Source: Eutreptiella sp. 'Long Island Sound 2002' (lineage: Eukaryota; Euglenozoa; Euglenophyceae; Eutreptiales; Eutreptiaceae). From it: a stretch of 64,000 nucleotides of DNA. The stretch spans positions 1,056,805-1,120,804 of the forward strand of contig OZ038394.1 of the NCBI GenBank assembly GCA_964036045.1, read 5' to 3'. Below, piece after piece: positions 21,680-32,680 of the stretch. A model generated the notes under the pieces. The model had not been told where the DNA came from and ran no database searches. It saw nothing but the letters and a program-made list of their open reading frames with translations. Numbering within the stretch: the stretch's first letter is position 1; the number at the start of each line of letters is the position of its first letter. Both the position numbers and the translations under genes were made by a program.

Positions 21680-22159
21680 TGTAACCGCTGCATAGTGGTT
21701 GATCTTTGTTGTGATTGCGAAGCCTGCAGCCTTGATGACCCAGGGGTCGTAACGCCCGACACTGCCCCTGATATCTCCGAACCCACATAACCCTCTTCGG
21801 ACCCATATCCAGCCTCTGGGAGCGACATATGCGAAGCACTTGTAAGTCCAGTGAACTCCATGGTGGAATATGAAGAGTACGAAAACCCGGTCTACAAAAA
21901 TGGAGCAGACATAGAGTCTCAATGCGCATTCATCGCACCTAATGACACGACGTGAAATCATTCGAAATAATTTAAATAAATCCGATTGGGAAATCACGAA
22001 AGACAAATGCGACTTGACGCGCGCTCACAGGCGACATCTGGCGGCGAACGGAAAACATGAAACAGAACGGAAAATTTACTGCACGAATGTACATCTGAGA
22101 ATCATTGGAATTCTGATCACATCAGTGTATAATTGAGCGCTGTCACTGCTGCCGTTACA
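21680..22159 (-). repeat. 3' LTR of element B
   Basis: 480 bp, about 99% identical to 33042-33521, with TGTAAC...GTTACA termini. Confidence 0.95.
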
Positions 22160-22174
22160 CTCCCCCTCTGAAAA
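22160..22174 (-). other. Polypurine tract of element B
   Basis: On the minus strand TTTTCAGAGGGGGAG directly precedes the TGTAAC of the 3' LTR, the standard site for plus-strand priming. Confidence 0.85.
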
Positions 22175-23505
22175 CATACGCCAGTATGTCAGGCTGGGTC
22201 AAGTGAAGTGAACGAAACGGCGAAAGTGACCAAAAACTGACTAATCTAAGTCAAAATGTGTGAAATTGAGCTGAATCGAGCAAAATTGTGCTGAGATCTG
22301 TGCTTCGCGATGGCCATCGACTTGAATGAAACGTATAGGTACCTCAGGGCACACAGAAAAAGCTTCGTTCAAGCTCGAAAATTCGAAAATTGAAAGTCTG
22401 AGTGAAGAATGTACATGATGATCCAGGATCCATGATTCATGATGAAATCAGGATCTGACATCCCACTGCCAGAAAACAGAAAACGAGCGTCGCCATGTCG
22501 TCGAGCGTCAAAAAAATAGGGTATCCCTTCATGGAGTCCAAGATATGTGAAACTGGCTGGTGTCATTTGCAGTCATGAGACCAGATGCCAGATTATGGTA
22601 CAAAATGTGCCTGAATTGAGACCAAAATCAGCGAATCGCACACGGATTCAGGGTGGCGAAACTCACCGCAAGCCAAAATAGTTCCAATTCAATGTCGATA
22701 GACTCTGTGTGTAGTGTTGAACGGAAATCCAGTTCTCATTCATAGCCAATCCAGGTCAAATCCTCAGAATGATGATGATCTCCATGATGGAAATCCAATC
22801 ATTTAAAGTAATGATAGCCAAGAAAACGCAGTGAGTAATTACCACACTGTCAGTATTGTTCCCAGGGCTTCATGTTTAATCCAGTATGAGCCAGAAGGGG
22901 TAATTGACTCGTTATAGTCCCAGAATGTATAAGCATCCAATGCTTGGTACTGGGAATTTGCCAAAATTGAGCTGATTCTGAGGGGGACTCGAACACAATC
23001 CACAGATGAACAGCGAGTCGACACAAGTAAGAACACCATCGTCGTCACTTGGTCTATATAAGCCCTTTGACAGTGGTCTATTGGAAAACGAACCAACCAT
23101 CTCAATGTAAGAGCTGATGGAGATGGCATTCTGAGCAGATCCGTCAAACACATGAAATGGATTAGACTCAGTCATGTGCCAGAATGTCTGAAATGAGCAC
23201 GAACTCGAACGAGTCCTTCCCAAGGCGAGTATAGGGGTCCAGTCGACAGCAAAAGGCGATAGTGTCGTCGTGGTTGAGGATAAAGGCCTCTCGGAACTTC
23301 CGATCGGAATCATCTGAGATGAAGCACATGATTCACATGATGGCCATGATGGGAATGATGGATGGAATGACCAGGATGACCCCAGAATGACCTATCATCT
23401 GTTTGTCGAACCACATAGACGATGCGTCTGGACTGTTATGTCCCCATGCCAAGGGTATATGTCGACCGTAAACCTCTTCGAAAGTTTCGGCGACTCAAAT
23501 TCTGA
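22175..23505 (-). other. 3' untranslated region of element B
   Basis: About 1.3 kb between the end of pol and the polypurine tract. It is AT-richer, with repeated ATGATG/CATGAT words around 22410-22450, 22765-22790 and 23315-23350. No supported ORF. Confidence 0.6.
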
Positions 23506-24063
23506 TCAGATCTTGTCAGGGATGGATGATGCCACAATTGGAGCTTCTTCTTGTGCTTGTAAGTCCTCCTTGGTGACACAATCCTTGATCAGCGAGAGTT
23601 CTTTGTCAATCTCAGGGTGTTTCTTCAGGAACTTGATGAAAGTATCCGTATACCCATGGATGAAACTTGAAGCTGGCTCCCATTTGTCTTCTTCTGGACC
23701 GAATCCTTTCCATCTGCACAGAAAGTACCACTTGCCTCGAGCATTCTTCTTGTATTCAAGAATCTTCTCCAACTCGAAACTGCTTGTGACCATCTTCCTG
23801 TCGCTCAGGTACTTCGAAGTCCAATAGAGAGGCTTGAACCTTCCTTTGGGGCAGGGTACTTCGGCCTTCAAACGATCTCGATGTACTTCTTGATCCCTGC
23901 CTGGCTCAATCTCAATGTTGAATGTAGTCTCACTTAGTTGACTTTTGACTTGGAATGGGCCATCCCACAAAGGTAACAATTTGTTGTCGTCCTTCAGGGT
24001 CTCGTCTGACTTAGGAATCCAAACTTGCTGGCCTTTCTCGAAGGGTTTTCCTTGCGTTCTTGA
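23506..24063 (-). CDS. pol: Element B pol, C-terminal part (integrase tail and chromodomain)
   Basis: Minus-strand frame continuing the integrase. It has a GPY/F-type segment (LWDGPFQVKSQL), then FELEKILEYKKNARGKWYFL, CRWKGFGPEEDKWEPASSF, a complete chromodomain, and a short acidic tail. The chromodomain is thought to steer integration to particular chromatin. The frame is open to 24645 only because the duplicated integrase segment (24059-24587) precedes it and joins a chimeric start from the 1026-bp insert. The natural protein would join this part to the 25614-29962 frame. Confidence 0.85.
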   Translation of the reverse strand, partial: SRTQGKPFEKGQQVWIPKSDETLKDDNKLLPLWDGPFQVKSQLSETTFNIEIEPGRDQEVHRDRLKAEVPCPKGRFKPLYWTSKYLSDRKMVTSSFELEKILEYKKNARGKWYFLCRWKGFGPEEDKWEPASSFIHGYTDTFIKFLKKHPEIDKELSLIKDCVTKEDLQAQEEAPIVASSIPDKI

Positions 24064-24587
24064 CTTATTTTTGAAATTCAACCAATCTGCTTGACTTTCC
24101 ACTTTGGCTTGGATCCACTTGGCTTCTAAATCCTTGATCTTTTCAAACCATTGCGATGCGTCGTAGCACTGCCTTGGATGATACATCACTGGTCCAGGAC
24201 CCATCTTCTCGCGACCAAAAACCAGCTCATTCGGACTTAATCCAGTGTAATTCTTGGTGCGATGGTATCTTCTCAAGACACAGTAAATTGTCTCCAACCA
24301 ATCGTAGTCTTTTTCAGTCGCCAGGAACTTTCTCAGAATGGAGATAAGAATCCTTCCAGCGCGTTCAGCAGGGAGAGCTCGATGGTCGTAGACTCGGGCA
24401 CGAAGGTGATGAACTCCCAATAGGGCACACATGTTCTCCCACCAAGTCCCAATGAACTCTTTCCCACTGTCCGTCAGAATTTCACTGGGCACATCCCAGG
24501 TACTCATCCACTGACTTGCAGTCCACTTGGCAGCCATTTCAGAGGTGAGATGCTTCGTGTTGCAAGGGAGGACTTGGATGTAGCCAC
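24059..24587 (-). repeat. 529-bp duplicate of an integrase segment, copy 1
   Basis: Differs from 25614-26142 at about three positions. Encodes the second half of the integrase core, including the ILTDSGKEF and AERAG motifs. With copy 2 it flanks the GC-rich insert. Confidence 0.9.
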
Positions 24588-25613
24588 AACAGGACACGCG
24601 AGCCGCACCCCTGGGGCGCGACCGCCGCCACAGCACCGACGACACACGCCAGAGGACACAACGCTATAGCAGCGCCGCACCAGCTGCTCATGCCTGTGCC
24701 TGCAGTGTACGCACGCCCCTGCTTTCCTCTTTTTTGTTTTTTCTTTTTCTTTTTTTTTTTTCCAAAAAAAAAAAAAAAAAACAGAAAAAAAAAGAAAAAC
24801 GAAAATTAGGGGGGGAAGAAGAGGGACACAACCACCCATGGCACACGCGCACCGCACACAGCACGCACACCGGTGAACAGGAGCCCACTGGCCCAGGACA
24901 CCGCACATGCAACACAACACACCGAGCGAGCACACCGGTGAACAGGAGCCAGCTGGCCCAGGACACCGCAGACGCACCACAGCAAACCGCGCGGGCACAC
25001 CGGTGAACAGGAGCCCAACGGCCCAGGACGCTGCACACACGTAGGGCGGCCGAGGGACAGGAAAGAACCAATACCCCATGGGTCGGACGCACTGGGGCGA
25101 CCCAGCCGACCCACCGGGCCAGTGGCAGGAGCGGTACTCCAAGGCCACTGGTCCGAGCCCGGCCAGGCTGCATCGGGGACCATGGCAAACGTCACCCGGA
25201 GCCATGGAAGCAACCGGTGACAGGCGAGCCGGTACACAGTCCAGGAGGGGGTCACCTGCCAAGCAGAGTGGCCCCGCAACTCAAGCCACAAGGGTGAGGC
25301 GGTCGTACCGTAGACAAGCGGGAGCAATGCCCCTTGTGGTGAGAGATACCCCACACGGCTGGGCAGCCCCCCAGAGCTGCCGCCCAAAGGAGGGGGCATG
25401 TGGCCCTACCCATGGACACATGTGGGGACACCCTCCCACCTGGGACACATGGACCGGGTGGCCGCGACAATGCCTTCCCAAGCACATGCGGGAGCGGCTC
25501 AAGAGGCACCTGACATAGGGCAGTGGGAGGGACAGGACGTCCCCTTGGTAAGACCTTCTTCCTGCAATGTCAAAGGAGGCATCCCGTGCTCCCGAAGATA
25601 CCTACCTACCTAC
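24588..25613. other. 1026-bp GC-rich insert in element B pol
   Basis: Sharply different composition from B. It has a T-run/A-run block (about 24731-24800) and three 65-bp tandem units starting at 24870, 24935 and 25000 (CCGGTGAACAGGAGCC... then GGCCCAGGAC). The remainder is Gly/Pro/Arg-rich in every frame with no recognised domain, and ends in a CTACCTAC run. Open frames on both strands look like composition artefacts. No transposon ends were identified; the flanking 529-bp duplication is far longer than a normal TSD. Confidence 0.7.
24870..25064 (+). repeat. Three 65-bp tandem units inside the GC-rich insert
   Basis: The shared core CACCGGTGAACAGGAGCC followed by GGCCCAGGAC recurs with a 65-bp period. 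Confidence 0.8.
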
Positions 25614-26142
25614 CTTGACTTATTTTTGAAATTCAACCAATCTGCTTGACTTTCCACTTTGGCTTGGATCCACTTGGCTTCTAAATCCCTGATCTTTTCA
25701 AACCATTGCGATGCGTCGTAGCACTGCCTTGGATGATACATCACTGGTCCAGGACCCATCTTCTCGCGACCAAAAACCAGCTCATTCGGACTTAATCCAG
25801 TGTAATTCTTGGTGCGATGGTATCTTCTCAAGACACAGTAAATTGTCTCCAACCAATTGTAGTCTTTTTCAGTCGCCAGGAATTTTCTCAGAATGGAGAT
25901 AAGAATCCTTCCAGCGCGTTCAGCAGGGAGAGCTCGATGGTCGTAGACTCGGGCACGAAGGTGATGAACTCCCAATAGGGCACACATGTTCTCCCACCAA
26001 GTCCCAATGAACTCTTTCCCACTGTCCGTCAGAATTTCACTGGGCACATCCCAGGTACTCATCCACTGACTTGCAGTCCACTTGGCAGCCATTTCAGAGG
26101 TGAGATGCTTCGTGTTGCAAGGGAGGACTTGGATGTAGCCAC
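25614..26142 (-). repeat. 529-bp duplicate of an integrase segment, copy 2
   Basis: Partner of 24059-24587. Upstream, on the minus strand, it is continuous with the rest of pol; downstream it runs into the GC-rich insert. Confidence 0.9.
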
Positions 26143-29100
26143 TGTGGAGGCCTTGAATTAACAAAACCCCATCGATAGGCTTCCTCGTGTAGAGACATTC
26201 CTCTTGGATTTGTCCCAACTCGAAGACATCCGCCGTCACCTTGTCGAACAGCCTCTCAGGAATTGGTAATCCCTTCAGTAGTCCTTCTGCCTTTTGATTC
26301 TTGGGGATGGTCGCCTGACATTGCTTGCATCCTTTGGCAACTCGTTCACAGGCACCCTTGAGGTCCCTTGTGTACACTCTGTGGCGTAGCTCCTGTTCCA
26401 GCACACGAGAATGTGTGTGGGCTGTCTCATTCCGATGCCAATGTTTGACATATTGGTCAATCAGACAATCAGGAACACAAATCCGTCCTTGCCAAAATAA
26501 CTTGTCGCCTTGGATTTTGAAATCAGACGTCTCTTCAGAGTCGTAAGGCTTGTCCCCTTTCAACTTGTGGTATACAGACCCAAAGAACCTGTCCTCCTTG
26601 TACATCTTCGTCCAATCCACATAGAGGAAGGAAGTTTCCTTGTCCTTTTGCTGTGGAGGGAGCGTGGATTTCGCTTTGGATCTCGTCAGAGGAAACACAC
26701 TCAGGAGTGGCAGCGACGACTCAGAGTCAGAGTTAACTCCTGCAGTCTGATCTGCCTTGGTAATCTCCTTGCATCTGACCAAATCCACCTTCATCCGATT
26801 TTTAATCGAACATTGGAGACAATGTTTCTTGATCAGTGCTTGTTCCTCCTTGTCGAACTCGATCACTTCAGCTTTATCCGTCGCTGTCCCATGAAAACTC
26901 ACTTCAGAGTAAGCCTCAGAAGCTGGGTAGGCCCAGCGACTCAGGGCGTCCGCCACTGTGTTGTAGCGACCCGGAATGTAAGTCACATGGAGGTCAAATC
27001 TGCTTAGAGTTTCATGCCAACGGCCTCTTCTCCCAGCTGGTCCACCAGGGGTATCCACATGTTCTGTCCTCCAGCTCTCCAGTGACTTGTGGTCAGTCAG
27101 TACCTCAACGCGATGGCCCAAGATCCAACCTTCATAACGCCGTAAGGCACAAAGGATTGCGTAGGCTTCTTGTTCCCTTGGACTCAAATTTCGCTGCCTT
27201 GTTGTAAGCTTGCGAGACCAGAAAGCCAGAGGATGATGGTGACCTTCGTCGTCGACTTGTTCGATCGTAGCACCAATGGCGTAACGACTGGCGTCTGTAC
27301 GAATATAAAAAGGTCTTCCATCCAACCACGGAGTCTTTAATGTAACCACATTTGCCAGTGCTTCCTTGAGACCAGTAAATGCCTCTTCACATTCTGGCGT
27401 CCACTTGAGCTTGACTTGAGATCCCTTCTTTCCTTCTATTTTGCCAACCTTGAGTAACTCTGTCAATGGACCAGAGAACTTGGCGTAGAGAGGAAGGAAC
27501 TCGTGGTAGTAATTGCAGCAGCCTAAAAAGGCACGAAGCTGCGTGATGGTTTTAGGCCTTTCCCAGAGCTGCAGGGCAGCCATTTTTCCTGGGGCTGGTC
27601 TTCTTGTCCCATCTTCCAAAACAGAGCCACAAAATTCCACACTCTGGAGGAACATCTTGCCCTTCTTGGGTCCACACACGAGCTTCTCTTGTCGAAGGAC
27701 TTCGAGAACTTTTCGAACTTGTTCTTCGTGCAACTTCAGGCACTCATCAAAGTTGTTTCCCAACGGCGTGGCAATCAGAAGGTCGTCAATGTAGATGCTG
27801 CAGAATTCTTGTAAATCCAGAGACTTGTGCTTCTGAAATAAAATAGTCTCCATCATCTTCTGGAACATCGACGGCGCATTCTTCAGACCCATCGGCAGTA
27901 CAGTCCACTGGACAGTGCCACAGGGCGTGCACATTGCCGTCAAATGCCTATCCTCCTTTCGAAGGGGCATCTGATGAAAGCCATGGCGCAAATCCAACAC
28001 AGTAAAGAGCTTGCCTTTGGCTCTCGCTGCGATCTCCTTCTCGATTAGAGGAAGAGGATGCGCGTCTGGTACTGTGGCGGCATTCAGGGCTCTGTAATCC
28101 ACCACTAGACGCCAAGCATCTATGCTGGATTGGTCAGCAGGTGGGGGTCTTGGCACAGTAAATGGTGCTGAACACCACTCAGAACTCATGCAGCCCTCCA
28201 ACCAACCGAACTCATAGAGATTGCGCTCAATAATCTTTCGTAGGGCATCTGCTTTGGTGCCGTGGAGATAGAATGGTCGTTGTTTGTGCACCTTTGAGCC
28301 TCCGATTATGTCAATCTTGGCTTCCCCATCTTCACATCGAATTGGGGGGTTTTTCCACAACTTCCCACTCAGCACGTCATCTTGATAATCTTCGAACACT
28401 GCGTCCCTTCTTGCAGATATCTTGTCTCCGTCGACCTGATTCCCACATTTAATCACCGACATTATGTCCACCAATTTTCGAATTGTTGGTTGTGGTCTCA
28501 TGTTCTTGGCCACTTCATTCCAAACTTCTTCGTCGCATTGCTGGCGGATGAAGCTCACCTGAGCTCGCTCCTCCGTGGGATCCCACCAATGAAAGGGGTC
28601 CACGAATGTCTTGAAGGGATGATCGGACGAATTCAGCTTCATTCCTGTCAATTCAGGCGAGATTCTTGGGGATTTGTCTTCATTCTTGCTTGAAATCTTG
28701 ACTTTTTTGGCTTGATTCTTGTCTGATGGGGACGAATTGTAATGGATGGAGGCGTTCTCTTGAGGGACGCCGATTGTCCTTCCCTCCTTCCGCGACGATA
28801 CGTCGGGATTCCGCCTTCGATCGTCTTCATCCACCTCAATTTCGTCGATTCTTGAGGAATTTGAGATAACCTCTTCTGTTCCCATTTCACTGCCATCTTG
28901 CCAATAATCTCCCAGATTCCCGTCAACTAAGCACGCCAACGTGCTCCACGAACGCTGTGGCAAAGGCTTGCCATTGTCTTCGCAATACAGCTTCACTCCC
29001 TTGTGAGGTAGCTCGACAATGTCGATTGAAATGTCCATAATGTCCTTGAACCACTCTTGTCTTGGCCAATTGGGGACAATTAAAATCGCCTTTGCGCCGG

Positions 29101-30037
29101 ATTGCTTCAGCTTCTGCACCACACGAGAGAAAACGTCGAAGGGCGGATTGATCCAAAGAGGTTCAGACCAGTCCTCATTCCAGGCATCGTCGTAGAACTT
29201 CGGAAATCTTTTATTCTTTTTGTTTGCAAAAGCATCAACTTCAGGACGAAAATTGTGGTTCTTTTCGAAATAATCCACCAGAATGTCCCGCCATTTGTCG
29301 ACTACACGATAGCAAACTGACTTCCACTTCTTGCTGTTCAACGAATCCACCTTTCCTTCGTCGAAATCTTCTTGATTCCTTGTCCATTCCTGCCCATCTT
29401 GCTGAAAATGCAGCTTATTTCTCTCCTTGAATTGGTGGATACTCTTGGTATATGGGTGCAGATAATACAGTTCGGACGGGTCGCTGGTCGACGGATCTTG
29501 GAGGAAGCACGTCCTGTGTCCCATGGGCGACACACGGTGGCCCTGAAGCCAGGGTTGACCCAAGAATAAATCGTACTTTATACTGGCCTCATAGAATTTT
29601 CCAGAGAACCATTCCTCAGTGACCGTCTCTTCCACGCTCCAGACAGATTGTTTCACCAATCTGACCGCCAATTCTGCTTCTCTGTCGCCACCGTCAAGGC
29701 GATGTCCGCTGACTCCCTCCAGCTGTACAGGGGTGGAGGACATCTTCGTCTCATCCTCCTGCAGAAAGCCTTTCCTCACCAGATTGACTTCTGAACCATT
29801 GTCAATCAGACATCTGGCAAGTTTAACCCTACCATCCGTCGATTTGACCTGGATCCAGCAGACAAACTGGCGCTGCTTGCCTCGCCGGACAGCGCTGAGG
29901 ACCCAGGCAGGGTACAGGAGGCCGGAGGAGCGCGCCAGCCGGTCCCAGCAGCGTCCATCCACCGCCCCAACTACCCTGATGGGTTTTGTCTCCTGCCACT
30001 CAACCCCAGTGTTGAGATTTGGGTCAAGTTGGCTTCC
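25614..30037 (-). CDS. pol: Element B pol: protease, methyltransferase-like domain, RT, RNase H, integrase
   Basis: Open from the codon after the gag TAG (30038-30040); the first ATG is at 29962. Residue numbers are from that ATG. The protease-like motif is LIDNGSEVNLV (52-62), with DNG in place of DTG/DSG. Residues 238-345 are the Dam-like segment: VDAFANKKN, INPPF (271-275) and IVPNWPRQEWF. RT carries VLDLRHGFHQM (motif A), PMGLKNAPSMFQ and YIDD (724-727). RNase H carries IRTDASRYAIG (Asp890), REQEAYAIL, LTDHKSLESW and ADALSRW. Integrase has the H-x-H/C-x2-C finger (HWHRNETAHTH...CKQCQ) and D, D, E in VTADVF, LTDSGKEF and LPAERAG. The frame ends artificially at the duplication; the natural continuation is 24063-23506. 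The polyprotein acts in particle assembly, reverse transcription and integration. Confidence 0.92.
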
Positions 30038-32680
30038 CTATTGCCATTCTTCTTCTTCGTTCGGCTGTACGTCCTGTACTTGTCCTTCGTCAACCCATTC
30101 TTCTCCTGCTTCGACAGCATTCACTCCTTTCCCACGTCCACGACCACCAAATGATTTTCCACCACCACCTTTCTTACCACCTTGACCTTTGTTGTTGGGG
30201 ATGTTGCAATTGGGGTTGGATTCGTTGGATCTGCCCTTGCCTCGACCTCCAGTATCCTTGTTGTTGCCGAAGGTCTTGTTCGCTGGCGTCTCCGCGTACA
30301 GGGGGTTGCCATTCACCTTGGAATCATCTTGATTCCCGGACTTTCCCTTGCCATTTCCACCTTTTTGGCCATTTTTTCCACCATTTTTTCCACCAGCATC
30401 GGTCCATCTTGAGTCGCTTGGATCTCCGCCTTGCTGCGAGTAATCTTTTGGTGTCCAGTCTCTGTTCTTTCCTTTGGACTGCCCTTTACCCTTTCCCCTT
30501 CCATGTTGGTCAGCATCTCGTGCTCCATCCTGCTGGGGATTTTTGGGAGAATTTCCCTTTCCATCCATTTTGGACTGAATTGTCTTGAGATCTGAGGGCG
30601 TCCACCTGTGATCTGCGGTCGTGTGAGTCGCCGCTCGACCTTCTTTTCCAAGGGCAATGCACACAGAGCATCCGTTCTCACCAACGGCGTTGACCTTGCC
30701 TCCGAAGCCATGTGCATCCTGGGACTTCTGGCATTCTAAGTTTGCATACTTTTCAAGTTGGTCCCAGATCTGCTCGACTCCATACGAGAAGATCCACGGT
30801 CGTACCTTCAAAACTGTTCCCTTATACTTCACTTTTCCATCCACCATGCTGCAGAAAAACTCCGACTGTTCAGAATCGTGGAAACCAACTCTCCATCTGC
30901 CCTCACGAATAGTGATGTCCTTCAATCCAGTAGCACTGATAGAGTGTAGCAACTCACGAACAGCCATTTTTCCCATAGTATCTGGTAATCCTCGGACTTC
31001 AACCCAGTTGCCCAGGACTTTTTGGTCCGCCTGAGAGTCCCTGATCTTCTGCTTGGTCTCCGGCGTGGACTTGCTCAGGAGGATCTTCTTCATTTCGCCT
31101 TCAGAAAGTCCCTCTCCAGAGTTCTCCGCCTCTTGCACCAAAAACTCCCAATCTGGCCTTGCAATTTGAATTTCTTCCAGAAATAATTTCTTGATCGCCC
31201 TGAAGTTCTCCAGACGGTTTCTATAATGATCTTCAGGAAGTTGAGAGCCTTTCTTCTTCAGACTGCGGTACAGCTCCTCATACGTCAGGGGATTCCCCTG
31301 ATTTTGCCTCTCCACATACAGATTGTATGTGCTTTCTCGGAGCTTGCCCGTCAAGCAGTCCATCAGCCCAAGGATCCAGAGCTCCTTGTCCAGTTTCTCC
31401 GTCTGCAGCCACACCATGAACTGCCTCTCGAAGGACGCCCAGTAATTTGGGTGTCCTGAGAACTTCGGCTGCTTCATTACTGACCCTCTCAGCCTCATGT
31501 GCAAAGGGTTTAGCAAGTGGTTCAGGTTGAAGTTGGTGGCTGTGCCGACCGGATTGACGAAAACTGGGTTCACTGCGGCGCCTCCCATGGCCTGTGCCTG
31601 CGCAATTGCGGCCGCCAGCAACGCCTGGTCAACAGTAGGCTGCACGAACGGCGTCTGCGGTGCTTGATGCAGCCTCATCTCCTTCAATTTCTTCTGCTTT
31701 TCTTTGATCTTGGCCTCATTTTCTTTTGCCTGCCGGTCCTTCTTCTTCAAAGCCATAGATCGCTCCTTCACGGTGGTCCTTGCTTCTCCATCAATATCTC
31801 CGACGGTACCCACGGACAGTACAGACTTCCCTGACGAAGATTCTCCTCCTTCGGTACCCAGATTGAACCCAATAGGACTTCCCAATCCAGTAGGGGGGAT
31901 ACCAGAAATTCTAGTAAAAGCTGGATGTGAACCAGTTTGGTGGCCAGTAAAAGCTGGGGGTGCCGGAGAATGTGGAACGCCGTAAGGCGTGGATGTGGGT
32001 GCAGCTGAGGAGGTAGGTGCTGGGTGGCTTGCCATTGTAGGCGCTGGTCCAGAGAGCCCAGTAGTGCTCAGATTTTGTACCAGATTTGTAAGCTTTTCCA
32101 GCTTCTGCTCCATCTCCTTCCACTTGCTGTCATCATCCCTCTTTTTCTCCTTGGCGGCGTTCTTCAGCTCCTTCACCTTGTTCTCCAGCGACGAAATCTG
32201 CCTTCGACAGGAGCAGTCCTTGGCGCACTCGCCACAGGAAGGGCATCTCGTCCCCTTTCCTTTGCTTCTGACCTCGTCGACCCAAGTGTCAACACTGGAG
32301 GCAGAGCTGGGGAGTTTGGACAATTGCTCCCTGGAGAGGTGCGAATGTGTCGAATCACACCTCATTTCGTCGACCTCGTCGTCGTTTCGACCCCAGACGC
32401 CTGACGGACCAGCGTGCGGATGCACATTCTGCCGTCTCTCCTCGGCGATGATGGCCATCTGCACCATCACGGCGGCCTGGTGGTCGAACTGGTCCAGCAG
32501 TTCTTCCCAATCCTCTTGCTCCTGCAACTGGGCGTCGAATCTCGACCGGCCGCTGTCCCTGAGGAACTGGCACGACGCCCTGAACCAGTCCCTCAGGCGG
32601 CCACGATAGCCCGCCTCCGCCAGCAGCCAATTCTGCCTGTGCAGGAATTCCTCATTCCAGATCTGCTGAAAGTGGTTTTC
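30038..32680 (-). CDS. gag: Element B gag
   Basis: Open from the codon after the TAG at 32681-32683; the first in-frame ATG is 32527 (829 codons). The N-terminal half is charged and coiled-coil-like (KLEKLTNLVQNL, KKKDRQAKENEAKIKEKQKK). A capsid-like helical part follows (FSGHPNYWASFERQFMVWLQ). Then comes about 75 residues with an RRM-like strand/helix pattern (WVEVRGLPDTMG, RWRVGFHDSEQSEFF, TVLKVRPW). A Cys/His group CSVCIALGKEGRAATH and a long Gly/Lys/Asn-rich basic tail probably bind RNA; no canonical CCHC knuckle was seen. It ends EEEEWQ-TAG, and pol continues in the same frame. Confidence 0.85.
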   Translation of the reverse strand, partial: ENHFQQIWNEEFLHRQNWLLAEAGYRGRLRDWFRASCQFLRDSGRSRFDAQLQEQEDWEELLDQFDHQAAVMVQMAIIAEERRQNVHPHAGPSGVWGRNDDEVDEMRCDSTHSHLSREQLSKLPSSASSVDTWVDEVRSKGKGTRCPSCGECAKDCSCRRQISSLENKVKELKNAAKEKKRDDDSKWKEMEQKLEKLTNLVQNLSTTGLSGPAPTMASHPAPTSSAAPTSTPYGVPHSPAPPAFTGHQTGSHPAFTRISGIPPTGLGSPIGFNLGTEGGESSSGKSVLSVGTVGDIDGEARTTVKERSMALKKKDRQAKENEAKIKEKQKKLKEMRLHQAPQTPFVQPTVDQALLAAAIAQAQAMGGAAVNPVFVNPVGTATNFNLNHLLNPLHMRLRGSVMKQPKFSGHPNYWASFERQFMVWLQTEKLDKELWILGLMDCLTGKLRESTYNLYVERQNQGNPLTYEELYRSLKKKGSQLPEDHYRNRLENFRAIKKLFLEEIQIARPDWEFLVQEAENSGEGLSEGEMKKILLSKSTPETKQKIRDSQADQKVLGNWVEVRGLPDTMGKMAVRELLHSISATGLKDITIREGRWRVGFHDSEQSEFFCSMVDGKVKYKGTVLKVRPWIFSYGVEQIWDQLEKYANLECQKSQDAHGFGGKVNAVGENGCSVCIALGKEGRAATHTTADHRWTPSDLKTIQSKMDGKGNSPKNPQQDGARDADQHGRGKGKGQSKGKNRDWTPKDYSQQGGDPSDSRWTDAGGKNGGKNGQKGGNGKGKSGNQDDSKVNGNPLYAETPANKTFGNNKDTGGRGKGRSNESNPNCNIPNNKGQGGKKGGGGKSFGGRGRGKGVNAVEAGEEWVDEGQVQDVQPNEEEEWQ

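Noticed and set aside
21680-21790. C-terminus CNRC...CCDCEAC of the 247-codon frame at 21047
   Set aside because: This part is the B 3' LTR read antisense; the gag of A really continues at 33527.
24504-25518. Open frames of 150-250 codons in the GC-rich insert of element B
   Set aside because: Present on both strands in several frames, no domain, include homopolymer Phe/Lys runs; they look compositional.
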